DNA of 64,000 nt from Paraglaciecola polaris LMG 21857 (GCF_000315055.1 NZ_BAER01000133.1:1-64000); one strand, 5' to 3'. Counted from the stretch's first letter, positions 29,679-39,679 are shown. Notes: generated by a model from the letters alone, not told the origin. Numbers and translations: made by a program.

Positions 29679-32318
29679 TTATTCTTCTGATGATTTCATT
29701 TGGGCCGCTTTTTTGGCTTTGGCTTTGGCGACAGCTGCCGCGATACGGCGTTTTTTCTCATCAAGGGCTTGTTCTGCTTCCGATGACGGTAAATTGTTTG
29801 AGTCTTCATTTGAGCTTAATTCTGAGGGTTCTGAGGCCGGTAGGGCGTCAATATTGTCTGTTCGCGCGGTGTTCGCATTCTGCTGAGCGAGCTTTTTCGC
29901 TTTCGCTTTCGCTTTCGCAACGGCTACGGCGATACGGGCTTTCTTTTGTGCGGTGGGGTCGAGCGTATCAACAGACACGTTTTCCTTTTTCGTGGCAATA
30001 TCATCAGCTTGATTGGCTGATGCCGCTTGTTCTTGGCCTGAATCACTTTCAGGATCTGCTTGCTCTCTGGAAAGGGTCGCTGTTAAGGACTCGCTGGCCT
30101 TAATTGTTTCATCCGCGGCCAGCTTTTGTGCCTTTTTCGCTTTTGCCTTAGCAATAGCGGCAGCCACCCGTTCATCCTTTGATACTGGTTTGACTGAATG
30201 CACTTCGTTTAATTCATTGTTAGTCGGGGCGTCAACTTGCAGCGTATTTTTCTCATCATTGTGAGCCTCAACCTGTTGCTGGTCTTTTTTGGCCTTTGCT
30301 TTAGCAATCGCGGCAGCCACGCGCTGATCTTTTGACAAAGCGGGGACGGATGATCGACCGGCACTTGTTGGTGCTGCAGATTCTAAATGAACGCTGTGTT
30401 GAAGGTTTGCCGGTGTCGATGATTCAGTCGTGCTTACATGGGCTGATTGTTCAGCTTTTTTCGCTTTTGCTCTGGCTATCGCGGCAGCAACGCGCTGATC
30501 TTTTGATTGACCAGGACTGTCATTTTTCGCAAGCTGATTTTCATCGGGCGCCGCTGGTGAAGCGATCTCTGATGCGGCGGGAGTGTTCGTGCCAAGTTGG
30601 TCTGAATCGGCTTTTTGTGCTTTCTTTGCTTTAGCTCGGGCTATGGCTGCCGCGACCTTGTCATCTTTTGAGGTACCAGATGTTTGCTCACTCGTTGTCT
30701 GGTTGGTGTCGTGCAACGACGTTTCTTCTCCAGACGTGAGCTCTGCTTGCTGGGCTTTTTTGGCTTTTGCTCTGGCAAGGGCGGCAGCAATTTTATCTTG
30801 AGCGTCCCCTCCTTTATTTTGCATCGCTTCTTTACGTGCTTCAGCGGCTTTACGATGTTTCTCGTCTCTTGCTTCTTGTTCGCGGACTAAGCGCCCAGCG
30901 CGACTTTCAAAGCGTTCTCGAGCCTTATCTGATTTTTGCTTTTCTTCCTGTTCGAGCCGAATGTCAGCTTTTGCTACGCGATAATAGTGTACTAGTGGAA
31001 TTTCGCTTGGGCACACATAGGCGCAGGCACCACATTCTATACAATCAAATAAATTATAGTCTTGGGCCTTATCTAACTCTTTGGCTTTACTGTGCCAGAA
31101 GAGTTGTTGCGGCAGCAAAGAAACAGGGCATGCATCAGCGCATGCGCTACAGCGAATACAGGGTTGCTCTGCTTCGGGTTCAGCGATTTCATCTTTTGTG
31201 GGTAATAATAAGCAATTAGTTATTTTAACCACGGGAACTTGGTCACTGGCCAAGGTAAAGCCCATCATAGGCCCGCCCATTATAATGTGCTTTTGTGCTT
31301 GTTTGTCTGCTACGTAACCTGCCAAGTCCAGTAAATGTGAGACGGGTGCACCAATCAGTGCCCACAGGTTTTTGGGTGTTTGTACGGCTTGGCCGGTAAC
31401 AGTGACAACACGTTGAATTAGCGGTTTGCCAGAAAAAACGGCATCGGCAATGGCATAACAGGTGCCCACATTATGCATAATCACGCCAACATCAATTGGT
31501 AAGCCTTGTTTAGGGACTTCTCGGTTGGTCATCACTTGTATTAGTTGTTTTTCACCACCTGCAGGGTATTTAGTGGCAATAGGTACCACCTTATAATGCT
31601 CACTTTGTTGGCATGCCACCCGCATGGCCTCAATCGCTTCGGGTTTGTTGTCTTCGATAGCGATATAAATTTGTTTAGGCGAAAGTAAATGACACAATAC
31701 GTCTATGCCCTGGCGAATTTGCCAAGCATGTTCGCGCATTAAGCGGTCATCAGCAGTAATATACGGCTCACACTCAACGCCGTTAATAATGACAAACTCT
31801 ACATCCTTTTTAGGTGATGCTTTTATATGTGTTGGAAACCCAGCGCCGCCCATTCCAGATACACCTGCATTACAAATCGCTTCAAGTACAGCGACTTTGG
31901 GCAGGGACTGGTAATCTTGCAGTGGCGAAAGGGCAATCCATTTATCTAATTTATCAGGCTCAATGACTAACGTTTGCTCGGGCAGGGCAGATGGATGCGC
32001 CGATATATGTGGCCCAATATTAAGTATTGTGCCCGACGTGGGGGCATGCACCGGAACCGCAAATGGGTTTGCACTACGGGTCAGCGCTTGGCCTTTTAAA
32101 ACATGATCGCCAAGGTTAACGATTAACTGACCTTCAACCCCGATATGCTGCTTCAGAGGAATATATAATCGCTCGGGGAGTGACATGTTTTCTATCGACA
32201 GATTATTTGATAACTCTTTTTGCTGGGCAGGAAATACCCCACCAGGAAAGTCCCATAGTTTATTTTGCTCGATATTTTTTATGATGTCATCGAAAGAGGG
32301 GGTTAAAACACGACTCAT
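29679..32318 (-). CDS. rnfC: Ion-translocating oxidoreductase subunit RnfC with long Ala/Lys repeat tail
   Basis: An 879-residue peripheral subunit with a catalytic core of about 490 residues. It has the NADH/FMN-binding domain (GGAGFPTHIK, GPMMGF) and two 4Fe-4S clusters (CIRCSACADACP and CIECGACAYVCP). A C-terminal tail of almost 380 residues carries seven copies of a motif like RVAAAIAKAKAKKAQ, separated by variable acidic or polar linkers. E. coli RsxC (740 residues) has a shorter tail of the same nature; the tail role is unknown. Extended alanine/lysine helices suggest contact with nucleic acid, membrane or a partner protein, which is inference only. Confidence 0.95.
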   Translation of the reverse strand: MSRVLTPSFDDIIKNIEQNKLWDFPGGVFPAQQKELSNNLSIENMSLPERLYIPLKQHIGVEGQLIVNLGDHVLKGQALTRSANPFAVPVHAPTSGTILNIGPHISAHPSALPEQTLVIEPDKLDKWIALSPLQDYQSLPKVAVLEAICNAGVSGMGGAGFPTHIKASPKKDVEFVIINGVECEPYITADDRLMREHAWQIRQGIDVLCHLLSPKQIYIAIEDNKPEAIEAMRVACQQSEHYKVVPIATKYPAGGEKQLIQVMTNREVPKQGLPIDVGVIMHNVGTCYAIADAVFSGKPLIQRVVTVTGQAVQTPKNLWALIGAPVSHLLDLAGYVADKQAQKHIIMGGPMMGFTLASDQVPVVKITNCLLLPTKDEIAEPEAEQPCIRCSACADACPVSLLPQQLFWHSKAKELDKAQDYNLFDCIECGACAYVCPSEIPLVHYYRVAKADIRLEQEEKQKSDKARERFESRAGRLVREQEARDEKHRKAAEARKEAMQNKGGDAQDKIAAALARAKAKKAQQAELTSGEETSLHDTNQTTSEQTSGTSKDDKVAAAIARAKAKKAQKADSDQLGTNTPAASEIASPAAPDENQLAKNDSPGQSKDQRVAAAIARAKAKKAEQSAHVSTTESSTPANLQHSVHLESAAPTSAGRSSVPALSKDQRVAAAIAKAKAKKDQQQVEAHNDEKNTLQVDAPTNNELNEVHSVKPVSKDERVAAAIAKAKAKKAQKLAADETIKASESLTATLSREQADPESDSGQEQAASANQADDIATKKENVSVDTLDPTAQKKARIAVAVAKAKAKAKKLAQQNANTARTDNIDALPASEPSELSSNEDSNNLPSSEAEQALDEKKRRIAAAVAKAKAKKAAQMKSSEE
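29700..30802 (-). repeat. Seven-copy Ala/Lys-rich coding repeat in rnfC
   Basis: Repeat cores of about 50 bp lie near 29700-29752, 29885-29939, 30120-30177, 30281-30332, 30449-30503, 30614-30665 and 30748-30800. Spacing from copy to copy ranges from about 130 to 235 bp. Cores are conserved in protein (AAAIAxAKAKKA) while linkers differ in length and sequence. Copy 6 is the most diverged, with an extra Ala-Lys. Confidence 0.9.
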
Positions 32319-32884
32319 CAGCTCACCTGCCTAACGGGAATTGTATCTATGTTCCAGCGCCATGACGAAGGGGTCGCTTGGGTGGGTATCATATCGATAC
32401 AATCAACGGGACACGGGTCTACGCATAAATCACATCCGGTACATTCATCGCTAATCACAGTATGCATTTGTTTAGCTGCACCTAAAATGGCATCCACCGG
32501 ACAGGCTTGAATACACTTAGTACAGCCAATGCATTCGTCTTCGCGGATAAAAGCGACCTTTTTGATGTCTTCCACACCATGAGCTGCATCTAAAGAGGTG
32601 GCTTCTACACCCATCAAATCAGCCAAGCGTTTTATTGTTGCGTCACCGCCGGGTGGACATTTATTGATGTCATCACCATCGGCAATAGCTTGGGCATAGG
32701 GTTTACATCCCGGATAACCACATTGACCACACTGGGTTTGCGGTAATAACTCATCGATCTGTTCTACTAAAGGATCGCCTTCGACTTTAAAACGAACCGA
32801 TGCGAAACCGAGTATTGCGCCGAAGACGATAGCTAGCAGCCCAACGGCAAGTAACGCGGTAAGAATGGCCCACAACAAACTCAT
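32318..32884 (-). CDS. rnfB: Ion-translocating oxidoreductase subunit RnfB
   Basis: A 188-residue iron-sulfur subunit with an N-terminal membrane helix, a 4Fe-4S domain [16 protein letters not shown] with a later Cys in INKCPPGG, and two C-terminal ferredoxin clusters ([14 protein letters not shown] and [15 protein letters not shown]). It is the probable electron-entry subunit. It overlaps both rnfA and rnfC by one base at the stop/start junctions, showing tight coupling. Confidence 0.95.
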   Translation of the reverse strand: MSLLWAILTALLAVGLLAIVFGAILGFASVRFKVEGDPLVEQIDELLPQTQCGQCGYPGCKPYAQAIADGDDINKCPPGGDATIKRLADLMGVEATSLDAAHGVEDIKKVAFIREDECIGCTKCIQACPVDAILGAAKQMHTVISDECTGCDLCVDPCPVDCIDMIPTQATPSSWRWNIDTIPVRQVS

Positions 32885-33465
32885 TAAAATTTCACCAAGC
32901 CAGTAAAGCCGAGAAACGCTAAGGACATTAACCCAGCGGTGATCATACTAATAGATGCGCCTTTGAAAGGAGTTGGGACGTCAGCCACCGCTAACCGTTC
33001 GCGCATAGCAGCAAACAGAATTAATACGAGAGAGAAACCTACAGCAGCACCAAATCCATAAATCACTGACTCGACAAAGTTGTGATCATGATTAATATTT
33101 AACAGGGCGACACCGAGTACTGCGCAGTTAGTGGTGATCAAGGGTAAAAAAATGCCTAATAATCGATACAAGGTTGGGCTAGTCTTGTGCACGACCATCT
33201 CAGTAAACTGCACGACAACGGCAATCACTAGGATAAAACTTAGGGTACGCAGGTATTCAATACCCAAGGGTAATAGAATGTAGTGCTCAACTAAATAACT
33301 GGAAAGAGACGCTAGGGTCAAAACGAATGTCGTCGCCATTGACATGCCGATGGCTGTTTCAAGTTTACCTGATACACCCATAAACGGGCATAGGCCAAGA
33401 AACTGGACTAATACGAAATTATTGACAAGCACAGTGCCAATTAATAAAAGCAAAAACTCAGTCAT
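32884..33465 (-). CDS. rnfA: Ion-translocating oxidoreductase subunit RnfA
   Basis: A 193-residue membrane subunit with six hydrophobic helices. [21 protein letters not shown] and [14 protein letters not shown] contain the two cysteines that in the family ligate a membrane 2Fe-2S cluster between RnfA and RnfE. First gene of rnfABCDGE. I could not identify its promoter in the 380 bp upstream. Confidence 0.95.
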   Translation of the reverse strand: MTEFLLLLIGTVLVNNFVLVQFLGLCPFMGVSGKLETAIGMSMATTFVLTLASLSSYLVEHYILLPLGIEYLRTLSFILVIAVVVQFTEMVVHKTSPTLYRLLGIFLPLITTNCAVLGVALLNINHDHNFVESVIYGFGAAVGFSLVLILFAAMRERLAVADVPTPFKGASISMITAGLMSLAFLGFTGLVKF

Positions 33466-33846
33466 GTTGGTTGCAACCTAGTACCAAAATCAAAATAGCA
33501 AAACCTGTTCAATATTACGTGTTTAATAAGGCGGAAAAAGATATAACAAAGTGTATTTAGACTATCCGTTGATATGTAAAGCGGATGATTAACGACAACA
33601 CCTAAACCCTGCCTATCAACGAAAAATTACACCTTAAATAGCCAGTAAACAAATTACTCCCATTGATAAATACAGATAATAAAGTCTGCGATATTTTATT
33701 GCCGTAATAATTAAGCACGTTACTGACAATACATCATTGGGAAATTAGGCGTTATTATCCAAGTAATCGTGCTGATTAACAACTTGATATGCAAATAGTT
33801 TGGAGGATTTTTAGAAGATAAGGAATGATTGAATTACGAGCCTGAT
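33466..33846. other. Gene-free stretch upstream of rnfA
   Basis: AT-rich intergenic DNA between rnfA and the first tRNA-Asn gene, both on the - strand. It should contain the rnf promoter, but no element clear enough to mark was seen. There are no ORFs of note and no strong hairpin. Confidence 0.5.
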
Positions 33847-33923
33847 TGGCTCCCCCTCCCCGATTCGAACGGGGGACCTGCGGATTAACAGTCCGTCGCT
33901 CTAACCAACTGAGCTAAGGGGGA
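33847..33923 (-). tRNA. tRNA-Asn (GTT), copy 1
   Basis: The cloverleaf reads on the - strand: acceptor TCCCCCT pairs with AGGGGGA, the D-arm is GCTCAGTTGGTTAGAGC, the anticodon loop CTGTTAA gives GTT (Asn), the T-arm includes GTTCGAATC, and the encoded CCA is at 33847-33849. It is 77 nt including CCA and identical to the copy at 34022-34098. Confidence 0.96.
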
Positions 33924-33937
33924 ATCATATATCAAAC

Positions 33938-33979
33938 TTGTATACTTTTATAAAGTATACAAAACGTTTCGAATCGAAA
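33938..33979. repeat. Two palindromes between the tRNA-Asn copies
   Basis: TTGTATACTTT and AAAGTATACAA with TAT between (33938-33962) form a perfect 11-bp-arm palindrome. Five bases further TTTCGA and TCGAAA with a single central base (33967-33979) form a second. They lie in the 98-bp gap between the two tRNA genes. They may be processing hairpins, a terminator without a T-run, or operators. Confidence 0.55.
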
Positions 33980-34021
33980 AATTTCAAACCAATATTCTAA
34001 AAGCTATTGCCTCATGAACGT

Positions 34022-34098
34022 TGGCTCCCCCTCCCCGATTCGAACGGGGGACCTGCGGATTAACAGTCCGTCGCTCTAACCAACTGAGCTAAGGGGGA
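34022..34098 (-). tRNA. tRNA-Asn (GTT), copy 2
   Basis: Same 77-nt cloverleaf as copy 1, with anticodon GTT and encoded CCA at 34022-34024. As the upstream copy on the - strand it is probably transcribed first. AT-rich sequence with TATAAT near 34125-34130 on the - strand may belong to its promoter, but no good -35 was seen. Confidence 0.96.
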
Positions 34099-34613
34099 AT
34101 CGTATAACGTCTGTTGAAGGCATTATATAAATATAATGTTTACCCTGTGGGGTGCTTCCAACGGGGGCGAATATTAATGAGCATACCGGCTTGTGTCAAC
34201 ACTGATTACAACTATTTTTAAGCTTTTTGTAGGTTTATTTTCCAATTGATTTTTATTCGTACAATCTGCCTGTGAAATTGGTCAAGAGTTGTACACTTTT
34301 AATAAAGCAATGATGGTTTCGCTCTTTTTCAATGGTTATAAAGGAGGGACTTAGCTAAATAGGTAGGCATATCAAAGGACAAGGATCATTGTGGTTTTAG
34401 GATGATCTGCACGTGCAGTTCCCATAGGGTTAAAAATGTTTTTATTGAGTTCCTATATAACTAATGGTTATTTAAATTACATTGATAGCTGTATGTATAA
34501 TCAGTAGTTCATGAAAGTGTAACCTAGCGTACCTATACAAGGGGTTAGTGATGACTTACCAAGTGATCGTGCAATTCTCACTCAAGTTCACGGATTTGTT
34601 GAGGCGGGGATAG

Positions 34614-34648
34614 TTATCCACTATATCTGTGGATAAGTATGTGCATGA
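34614..34648. promoter_or_regulatory. Cluster of three DnaA-box-like sites
   Basis: TTATCCACT at 34614-34622 (8/9 of TTATCCACA, + strand), TGTGGATAA at 34628-34636 (9/9, - strand) and TGTGCATGA at 34640-34648 (7/9, - strand). The first two face each other across 5 bp; the second and third are 12 bp apart. A titration or reactivation site for DnaA is possible. Nothing else marks this as the replication origin. Confidence 0.5.
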
Positions 34649-34776
34649 ATTCACATTGCTTCTCGGGAGCCTACTAGATCCGTTGTCAATACGATTTCAA
34701 AAAAACTTCTGTTTTTTTGTTTTTTGTTATTAAAATCATGCTATTACGCTATTTATAAGACTTTTTTCAGTTAGCT

Positions 34777-34802
34777 TGGGTGATTTTCACCCAGCGCTTT
34801 TT
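34777..34802 (+). terminator. Orphan terminator-like hairpin
   Basis: TGGGTGA, loop TTT, TCACCCA, then GCGC and T5 on the + strand. No + strand gene lies between 31 kb and 35.1 kb, so whatever it terminates is unannotated, possibly a small RNA. Confidence 0.5.
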
Positions 34803-35143
34803 AACTTGTGTGTTGTTTTCAACAACAAATTTAATTTTATTAAAATAGTGCTTGAAATTAATAAAATTATACCTGCTGTTTTTGTCGGAAAAGTAACAGA
34901 TAAATGATCAATTCGTCCCCATATTCCTGTTAACTGGGGTAATGAAGGGCGTCCCATGTTACTTTTAGCATACAGTCATTGAAGGTGCTTGTTCTGACAA
35001 GACTCAATAGCGATTTCAAATGAAAATATAAAATTTCTGTCAAAAATAGCCTGGTTAATGCACGTATTTTGAAACAGCTTTTCGTTAGTCTTATGTGGTT
35101 GGTTAGCTTACTATGGCCGGCTAGTTAATAAAGGAACCATAGA

Positions 35144-36505
35144 GTGAGTCAAAAATCTGAATCGTCAGGCCGCCGCGATCTGTTAAACAGCCCTATTGGT
35201 AACACACTGAAAAACATGACCCTGCCCATGCTCGTTGGTATGGTAATGATGATGTCATTTGGCTTAGTGGATACGTTTTTTATTGGTTTATTGGGCACCG
35301 AAGAATTAGCCGCTATTAGTTTTACCTTTCCTGTCACCTTCACTTTGATCAGTTTACATATTGGCTTGGGCATAGGCACATCGGCTGTTATCGCCCGCTT
35401 TCTAGGCAGTGACAACCATGAGCAGGCTAAGGAGTCTGGCACGGGCGCTTTGATGCTCGCTTTTGTCTTGGCGGTGATATTGGCGCTATTGGGCGTGCTA
35501 TCCATTACGCCTATTTTCACCTTGCTTGGTGCGACAGATCTGCTTCTGACACATATTCGTCAGTACATGGTTGTGTGGTATGCCGCAGGGGTGTTTTTAG
35601 CTATGCCTATGGTGGGTAACAGTATCTTGCGGGCGTCAGGAGACACGAAAACACCCAGTTACGTTATGGCTGGTGGGGGATTGATTAATGTGATCCTCGA
35701 TCCAATTCTTATTTTTGGTTGGGGACCGATCCCCGCCATGGGTATGCAAGGAGCTGCACTGGCTACACTTATTGCTTGGGCATTAGGGTTAATCTACATA
35801 TTGTATTTACTGGCTTACAAGCGGCGTCTTATTTTGCCACGTTTACTAAATTTGACTGAGTTACAGCGCACCATAGGCGGGATCCTAAAGATAGGTTTAC
35901 CTGCAGCTGGGGCAAATATGTTGACTCCCATTGCGGGTGGCATTTTAACGGCCGTGGTCGCTAGTTATGGACCTGGTGCTGTTGCAGCTTGGGGGGTGGG
36001 TGGTCGCCTAGAATCCATTGCCAGTATCGTCATTTTAGCCTTGTCTATGTCGCTGCCGCCTTTTATTAGTCAAAACTTTGGGGCGAACAAACTGTCTCGT
36101 GTGTCAAAAGCTTATCAACTTTGTGTACGCTTTGTTGTGGTCTGGCAATTGTTCGTGTTTGCCGGTTTCTATCTGTTATCTGGGGTGCTCGCAAGATTAT
36201 TTTCCACAGAGCCAGAAGTGATCAGCCTTATTCAAACCTATTTGATGATCGTTCCTTTAGGCTATGGCGTACAAGGGATTGTTATTTTAACTAACTCGTC
36301 CTTTAATGCGATGCACCTACCGATGTCAGCACTTTTGATGAGTGTTTTGCGCTTGTTTGTATTTTTTGTGCCCATATCCTATTTAGGCAGTTATTTATTC
36401 GACCTCAAAGGTATGTTTTGGGCCGGTATCGTGGCAAATGTACTGACAGCGGCCGTGGCCTATATCTGGTTCAGCCGCTCAATTGCTAAGCGCATCGCTG
36501 GGTAA
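35144..36505 (+). CDS. MATE-family efflux transporter
   Basis: A 453-residue inner-membrane exporter with about 12 hydrophobic helices. The MATE family expels cationic drugs and metabolites using Na+ or H+. Conserved stretches are NMTLPMLVGMVMMMSFGLVD (helix 1) and GASGDTKTP-like ILRASGDTKTPSYVMAGG. The GTG at 35144 is preceded by AAGGA at 35130-35134. uvrB follows 33 bp later on the same strand, so the two may share a transcript. The substrate is unknown. Confidence 0.88.
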   Translation: MSQKSESSGRRDLLNSPIGNTLKNMTLPMLVGMVMMMSFGLVDTFFIGLLGTEELAAISFTFPVTFTLISLHIGLGIGTSAVIARFLGSDNHEQAKESGTGALMLAFVLAVILALLGVLSITPIFTLLGATDLLLTHIRQYMVVWYAAGVFLAMPMVGNSILRASGDTKTPSYVMAGGGLINVILDPILIFGWGPIPAMGMQGAALATLIAWALGLIYILYLLAYKRRLILPRLLNLTELQRTIGGILKIGLPAAGANMLTPIAGGILTAVVASYGPGAVAAWGVGGRLESIASIVILALSMSLPPFISQNFGANKLSRVSKAYQLCVRFVVVWQLFVFAGFYLLSGVLARLFSTEPEVISLIQTYLMIVPLGYGVQGIVILTNSSFNAMHLPMSALLMSVLRLFVFFVPISYLGSYLFDLKGMFWAGIVANVLTAAVAYIWFSRSIAKRIAG

Positions 36506-36538
36506 TTTTGTTTTCTCATTTTAAAAAAAGGATCATCA

Positions 36539-38548
36539 ATGGCTCGTCCATTTCAACTTACGTCTAATTATTCACCGGCAGGGGATCAACCTAAAGCCAT
36601 TAAGGCGTTAGTGGAGGGGTTAGAGAGTGGCCTTGCCGCCCAGACGTTACTCGGGGTAACCGGTTCAGGTAAAACCTTTACCATGGCAAATATTATCAAT
36701 GAGGTACAAAGACCCACATTAATATTGGCACATAATAAAACGCTCGCCGCGCAATTATACGGTGAGATGAAGGAGTTTTTTCCAAACAATGCGGTTGAGT
36801 ACTTCGTATCCTATTACGATTATTATCAACCTGAGGCCTATGTACCTTCCAGCGATACCTTTATAGAGAAAGATGCCTCAATCAACGCGCACATCGAGCA
36901 AATGCGTTTGTCTGCAACTAAGTCGCTAATGGAACGTCGAGATGTGGTGATTGTTTCCAGCGTGTCGGCAATCTATGGTTTAGGCGACCCTGATTCTTAT
37001 ATGAAAATGCTGGTGCATTTTCGTCAAGGCGATATCATGAATCAGCGAGATATCCTGCGTCGTTTAGCTGAAATTCAGTATAGCCGTAACGATATTGCTT
37101 TTGAACGGGGCACGTTTCGGGTACGCGGTGATGTCATTGATATCTTTCCTGCAGACTCCGAACGAGAGGCCGTGCGTGTTGAATTATTCGACGAAGAAGT
37201 CGAGCGGATCAGTATATTTGATCCGTTAACCGGGGCGGTGGAAAAAACCGTAGCCAGAGCGACTATCTTCCCAAAAACGCACTACGTGACCCCTCGGGAA
37301 AAAATTGTCGATGCAATTGAGCATATAAAAGTAGAACTTAAAGAGCGTAAGGCGCAGTTGTTGTCGGTCAATAAGTTGGTTGAAGAGCAGCGCATTAGTC
37401 AGCGCTGTCAGTTTGATATGGAAATGATGCAAGAACTCGGCTATTGCTCGGGTATTGAAAATTATTCGCGCTATTTATCAGGCCGTACACCGGGCGATCC
37501 TCCGCCCACGTTGATCGATTATTTTCCCGCAGATGGCTTGATGTTTATTGATGAGTCCCATGTGACGGTTTCACAAATTGGCGCCATGTACAAAGGTGAC
37601 CGTTCACGTAAAGAAACGTTAGTGGAGTATGGTTTTAGGTTACCTTCGGCATTGGATAACCGCCCATTGAAGTTCGAAGAGTTTGAGCAAATTGCCCCCC
37701 AGACTATATATGTGTCAGCTACGCCGGGTAAATACGAGTTAGCCAAAACGCCTGACGATATTGTTGAGCAGGTTGTTCGCCCCACAGGCTTGATTGATCC
37801 TGAAATAGAAATTCGCCCAGTTGGGACACAAGTTGATGATTTACTGTCAGAAATTGAGAAGTGTGTTGCACTTAACGAGCGGGTGTTGGTCACCACGCTA
37901 ACCAAGCGGATGTCAGAAGATTTGAGCGAGTACCTTGATGAACACAATGTCAAAGCGCGGTACCTGCATTCAGATATTGACACGGTAGAACGAATTGAAA
38001 TTATTCGTGATCTGCGCCTCGGTAAATTTGACGTATTAGTAGGGATCAACTTGTTACGAGAAGGACTCGATATGCCTGAGGTATCCTTAGTGGCTATTCT
38101 TGATGCAGATAAAGAAGGTTTCTTGCGCTCTGACCGCTCCTTGATTCAAACCATGGGGCGTGCTGCAAGACATATTAATGGCCGAGCGATTTTATACGCT
38201 GACCGTATTACCGGCTCTATGCAGCGAGCCATAGATGAAACCGACAGGCGGCGGGAAAAACAGCGAGCGCATAATAAAAAGCATAACATAGTGCCTACAC
38301 AATTGAGTAAACCGATTACCGATATCATGGATGTAGGTGAAGGGGGAGGACAGGGCAAGGTGTTGTTGCGCAAAGTGGCTGAATCAGGCAAGAAATATAA
38401 TGGTTTAAGCGCCCCTGAGCTGATGAAAAATATCGCTGAATTGGAAAAGCAAATGTTCCAGTTGGCGAAGGATCTAGAATTTGAGCAAGCGGCGTCGCTG
38501 CGGGATGAAGTGGAATTATTGCGTCAGAAGTTGGTAGATATCTCCTGA
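36539..38548 (+). CDS. uvrB: Excinuclease ABC subunit B
   Basis: A 669-residue DNA-damage-recognition helicase of nucleotide excision repair (E. coli 673). Walker A is [12 protein letters not shown] (about 39-50), the beta-hairpin is [25 protein letters not shown] is the DEAD-like motif, and the C-terminal UVR domain ([20 protein letters not shown]) contacts UvrC. The sequence AAAAAAAGGATCATCA precedes the ATG. No SOS box was identified upstream, where the MATE gene is immediately adjacent. Confidence 0.97.
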   Translation: MARPFQLTSNYSPAGDQPKAIKALVEGLESGLAAQTLLGVTGSGKTFTMANIINEVQRPTLILAHNKTLAAQLYGEMKEFFPNNAVEYFVSYYDYYQPEAYVPSSDTFIEKDASINAHIEQMRLSATKSLMERRDVVIVSSVSAIYGLGDPDSYMKMLVHFRQGDIMNQRDILRRLAEIQYSRNDIAFERGTFRVRGDVIDIFPADSEREAVRVELFDEEVERISIFDPLTGAVEKTVARATIFPKTHYVTPREKIVDAIEHIKVELKERKAQLLSVNKLVEEQRISQRCQFDMEMMQELGYCSGIENYSRYLSGRTPGDPPPTLIDYFPADGLMFIDESHVTVSQIGAMYKGDRSRKETLVEYGFRLPSALDNRPLKFEEFEQIAPQTIYVSATPGKYELAKTPDDIVEQVVRPTGLIDPEIEIRPVGTQVDDLLSEIEKCVALNERVLVTTLTKRMSEDLSEYLDEHNVKARYLHSDIDTVERIEIIRDLRLGKFDVLVGINLLREGLDMPEVSLVAILDADKEGFLRSDRSLIQTMGRAARHINGRAILYADRITGSMQRAIDETDRRREKQRAHNKKHNIVPTQLSKPITDIMDVGEGGGQGKVLLRKVAESGKKYNGLSAPELMKNIAELEKQMFQLAKDLEFEQAASLRDEVELLRQKLVDIS

Positions 38549-38758
38549 GTATGACTTATTGTCCCTAATAGGGAAGATATATAGCTTTGACCTGAATATC
38601 TTGGGTAAATTAAATGGGCGTTTCACGACGTTTACTTCACTTTGGGTATTTTTAGTGACGGTTAACGTCTCTTTGAGGATATTTACATTGTAATCACATT
38701 TCGCCTTGCCTATTATATGTATTAGTATCAATAACTATACCTATAAGCGGTGCTAACT

Positions 38759-39679
38759 ATGATTAACCGTCTGCAAGAGTCAGATATAAAGCTATTGCGC
38801 GTGTTTTATGCCGTTGCGTCATGTAACGGTTTTACTGCTGCTGAATCCGTGTTGCGGATGCAACGTCCTAATATCAGTGCTGCCATTAAAAAGTTAGAAG
38901 ACCGCCTAGATCTGGTGTTATGCCATCGTGGACGAGGTGGCTTTCAGATGAGTAAAGAAGGTGAGGTGGTATTTCAAGAAACCAAACGTATCTTTAACTC
39001 GTTCGATAACTTCGTGTTTAACCTTAAAAGCTTACATGATGATTACTCAGGACATATTACCCTCGTCATGATGGCTGGTTTACCGCTTAATTATCACCTT
39101 GCGGTGAGTCAAGCGGTGAAAAGTACCATGAAAAAATTCAACGACATTCATGTGAACATTCAAACCCGTTTATACAACGAAGTTGAACATGTTGCCTTGT
39201 CCGGTGAATGTCATTTAGTACTCTCCACTTATGATATGGTGAAACCAGAGTCAGTCACTTTTCACCCTATCGATGTTAAGTGTCGCGGCCGCTTATACTG
39301 TGCTCCCACGCACCCGTTGGCTAAATACGCTGACGGTATCCCTGACACCGTTAAAATTGATGATTACCCTGCTATTGGCATTTCGGGTCTGTCATCGGGG
39401 AATTACATCGACGGAGAACGGAGACTCTCCATTCAAACATTTTCAGATTCGTATGATGCCTGTTTATCTGCGATCATGACTGGGGAGTATATGGGGCTGC
39501 TGCCTGATTATATGCTTGAGCACCAAGGAAAAGGATTAGGCTTGGTGAGTATTAAGAATCGCCAGTTTGAATTTAACCACGAGCTCTTTGTCATGAATGG
39601 TAAAAACACCCGCTTAAATCCTGTGTTACGCCATTTAATAAAAGAAGTCGCTTACTTCATTCAACAGACGGAAAAGTAA
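38759..39679 (+). CDS. LysR-family transcriptional regulator
   Basis: A 306-residue LysR regulator with the HTH segment FTAAESVLRMQRPNISAAIKK and a standard effector domain. The ATG at 38759 is chosen over a GTG at 38750. It stands alone in a 210-bp gap after uvrB and is convergent with the histidine kinase gene, so no target can be assigned from position. The sequence FQMSKEGEVVFQE at the end of the HTH domain is typical of the family. Confidence 0.85.
   Translation: MINRLQESDIKLLRVFYAVASCNGFTAAESVLRMQRPNISAAIKKLEDRLDLVLCHRGRGGFQMSKEGEVVFQETKRIFNSFDNFVFNLKSLHDDYSGHITLVMMAGLPLNYHLAVSQAVKSTMKKFNDIHVNIQTRLYNEVEHVALSGECHLVLSTYDMVKPESVTFHPIDVKCRGRLYCAPTHPLAKYADGIPDTVKIDDYPAIGISGLSSGNYIDGERRLSIQTFSDSYDACLSAIMTGEYMGLLPDYMLEHQGKGLGLVSIKNRQFEFNHELFVMNGKNTRLNPVLRHLIKEVAYFIQQTEK

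Larger units (their letters stand above)
34099..35143. other. 1-kb gene-free stretch with DnaA boxes, a palindrome and an orphan hairpin
   Basis: There are no ORFs of note on either strand. It holds the palindrome CTGCACGTGCAG (34407-34418), a cluster of DnaA-box-like nonamers (34614-34648), a T-rich tract near 34700-34730 and a terminator-like hairpin (34777-34802). The strong Shine-Dalgarno-like AAGGAGGGAC at 34341 is not followed by a start codon. The last few dozen bases hold the ribosome-binding site of the MATE gene. Confidence 0.7.

Noticed and set aside
29700-30802. CRISPR-like array
   Set aside because: The repeats are coding, vary in sequence and spacing, and lie in frame in rnfC.
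34341-34380. Small ORF after the strong Shine-Dalgarno AAGGAGGGAC
   Set aside because: No ATG, GTG or TTG at a usable distance, and stop codons follow at once.
34099-35143. Chromosomal replication origin
   Set aside because: There are only two or three DnaA-like boxes, no array of GATC-rich 13-mers, and the neighbours (rnf, tRNA-Asn, MATE, uvrB) are not those of a gammaproteobacterial oriC.
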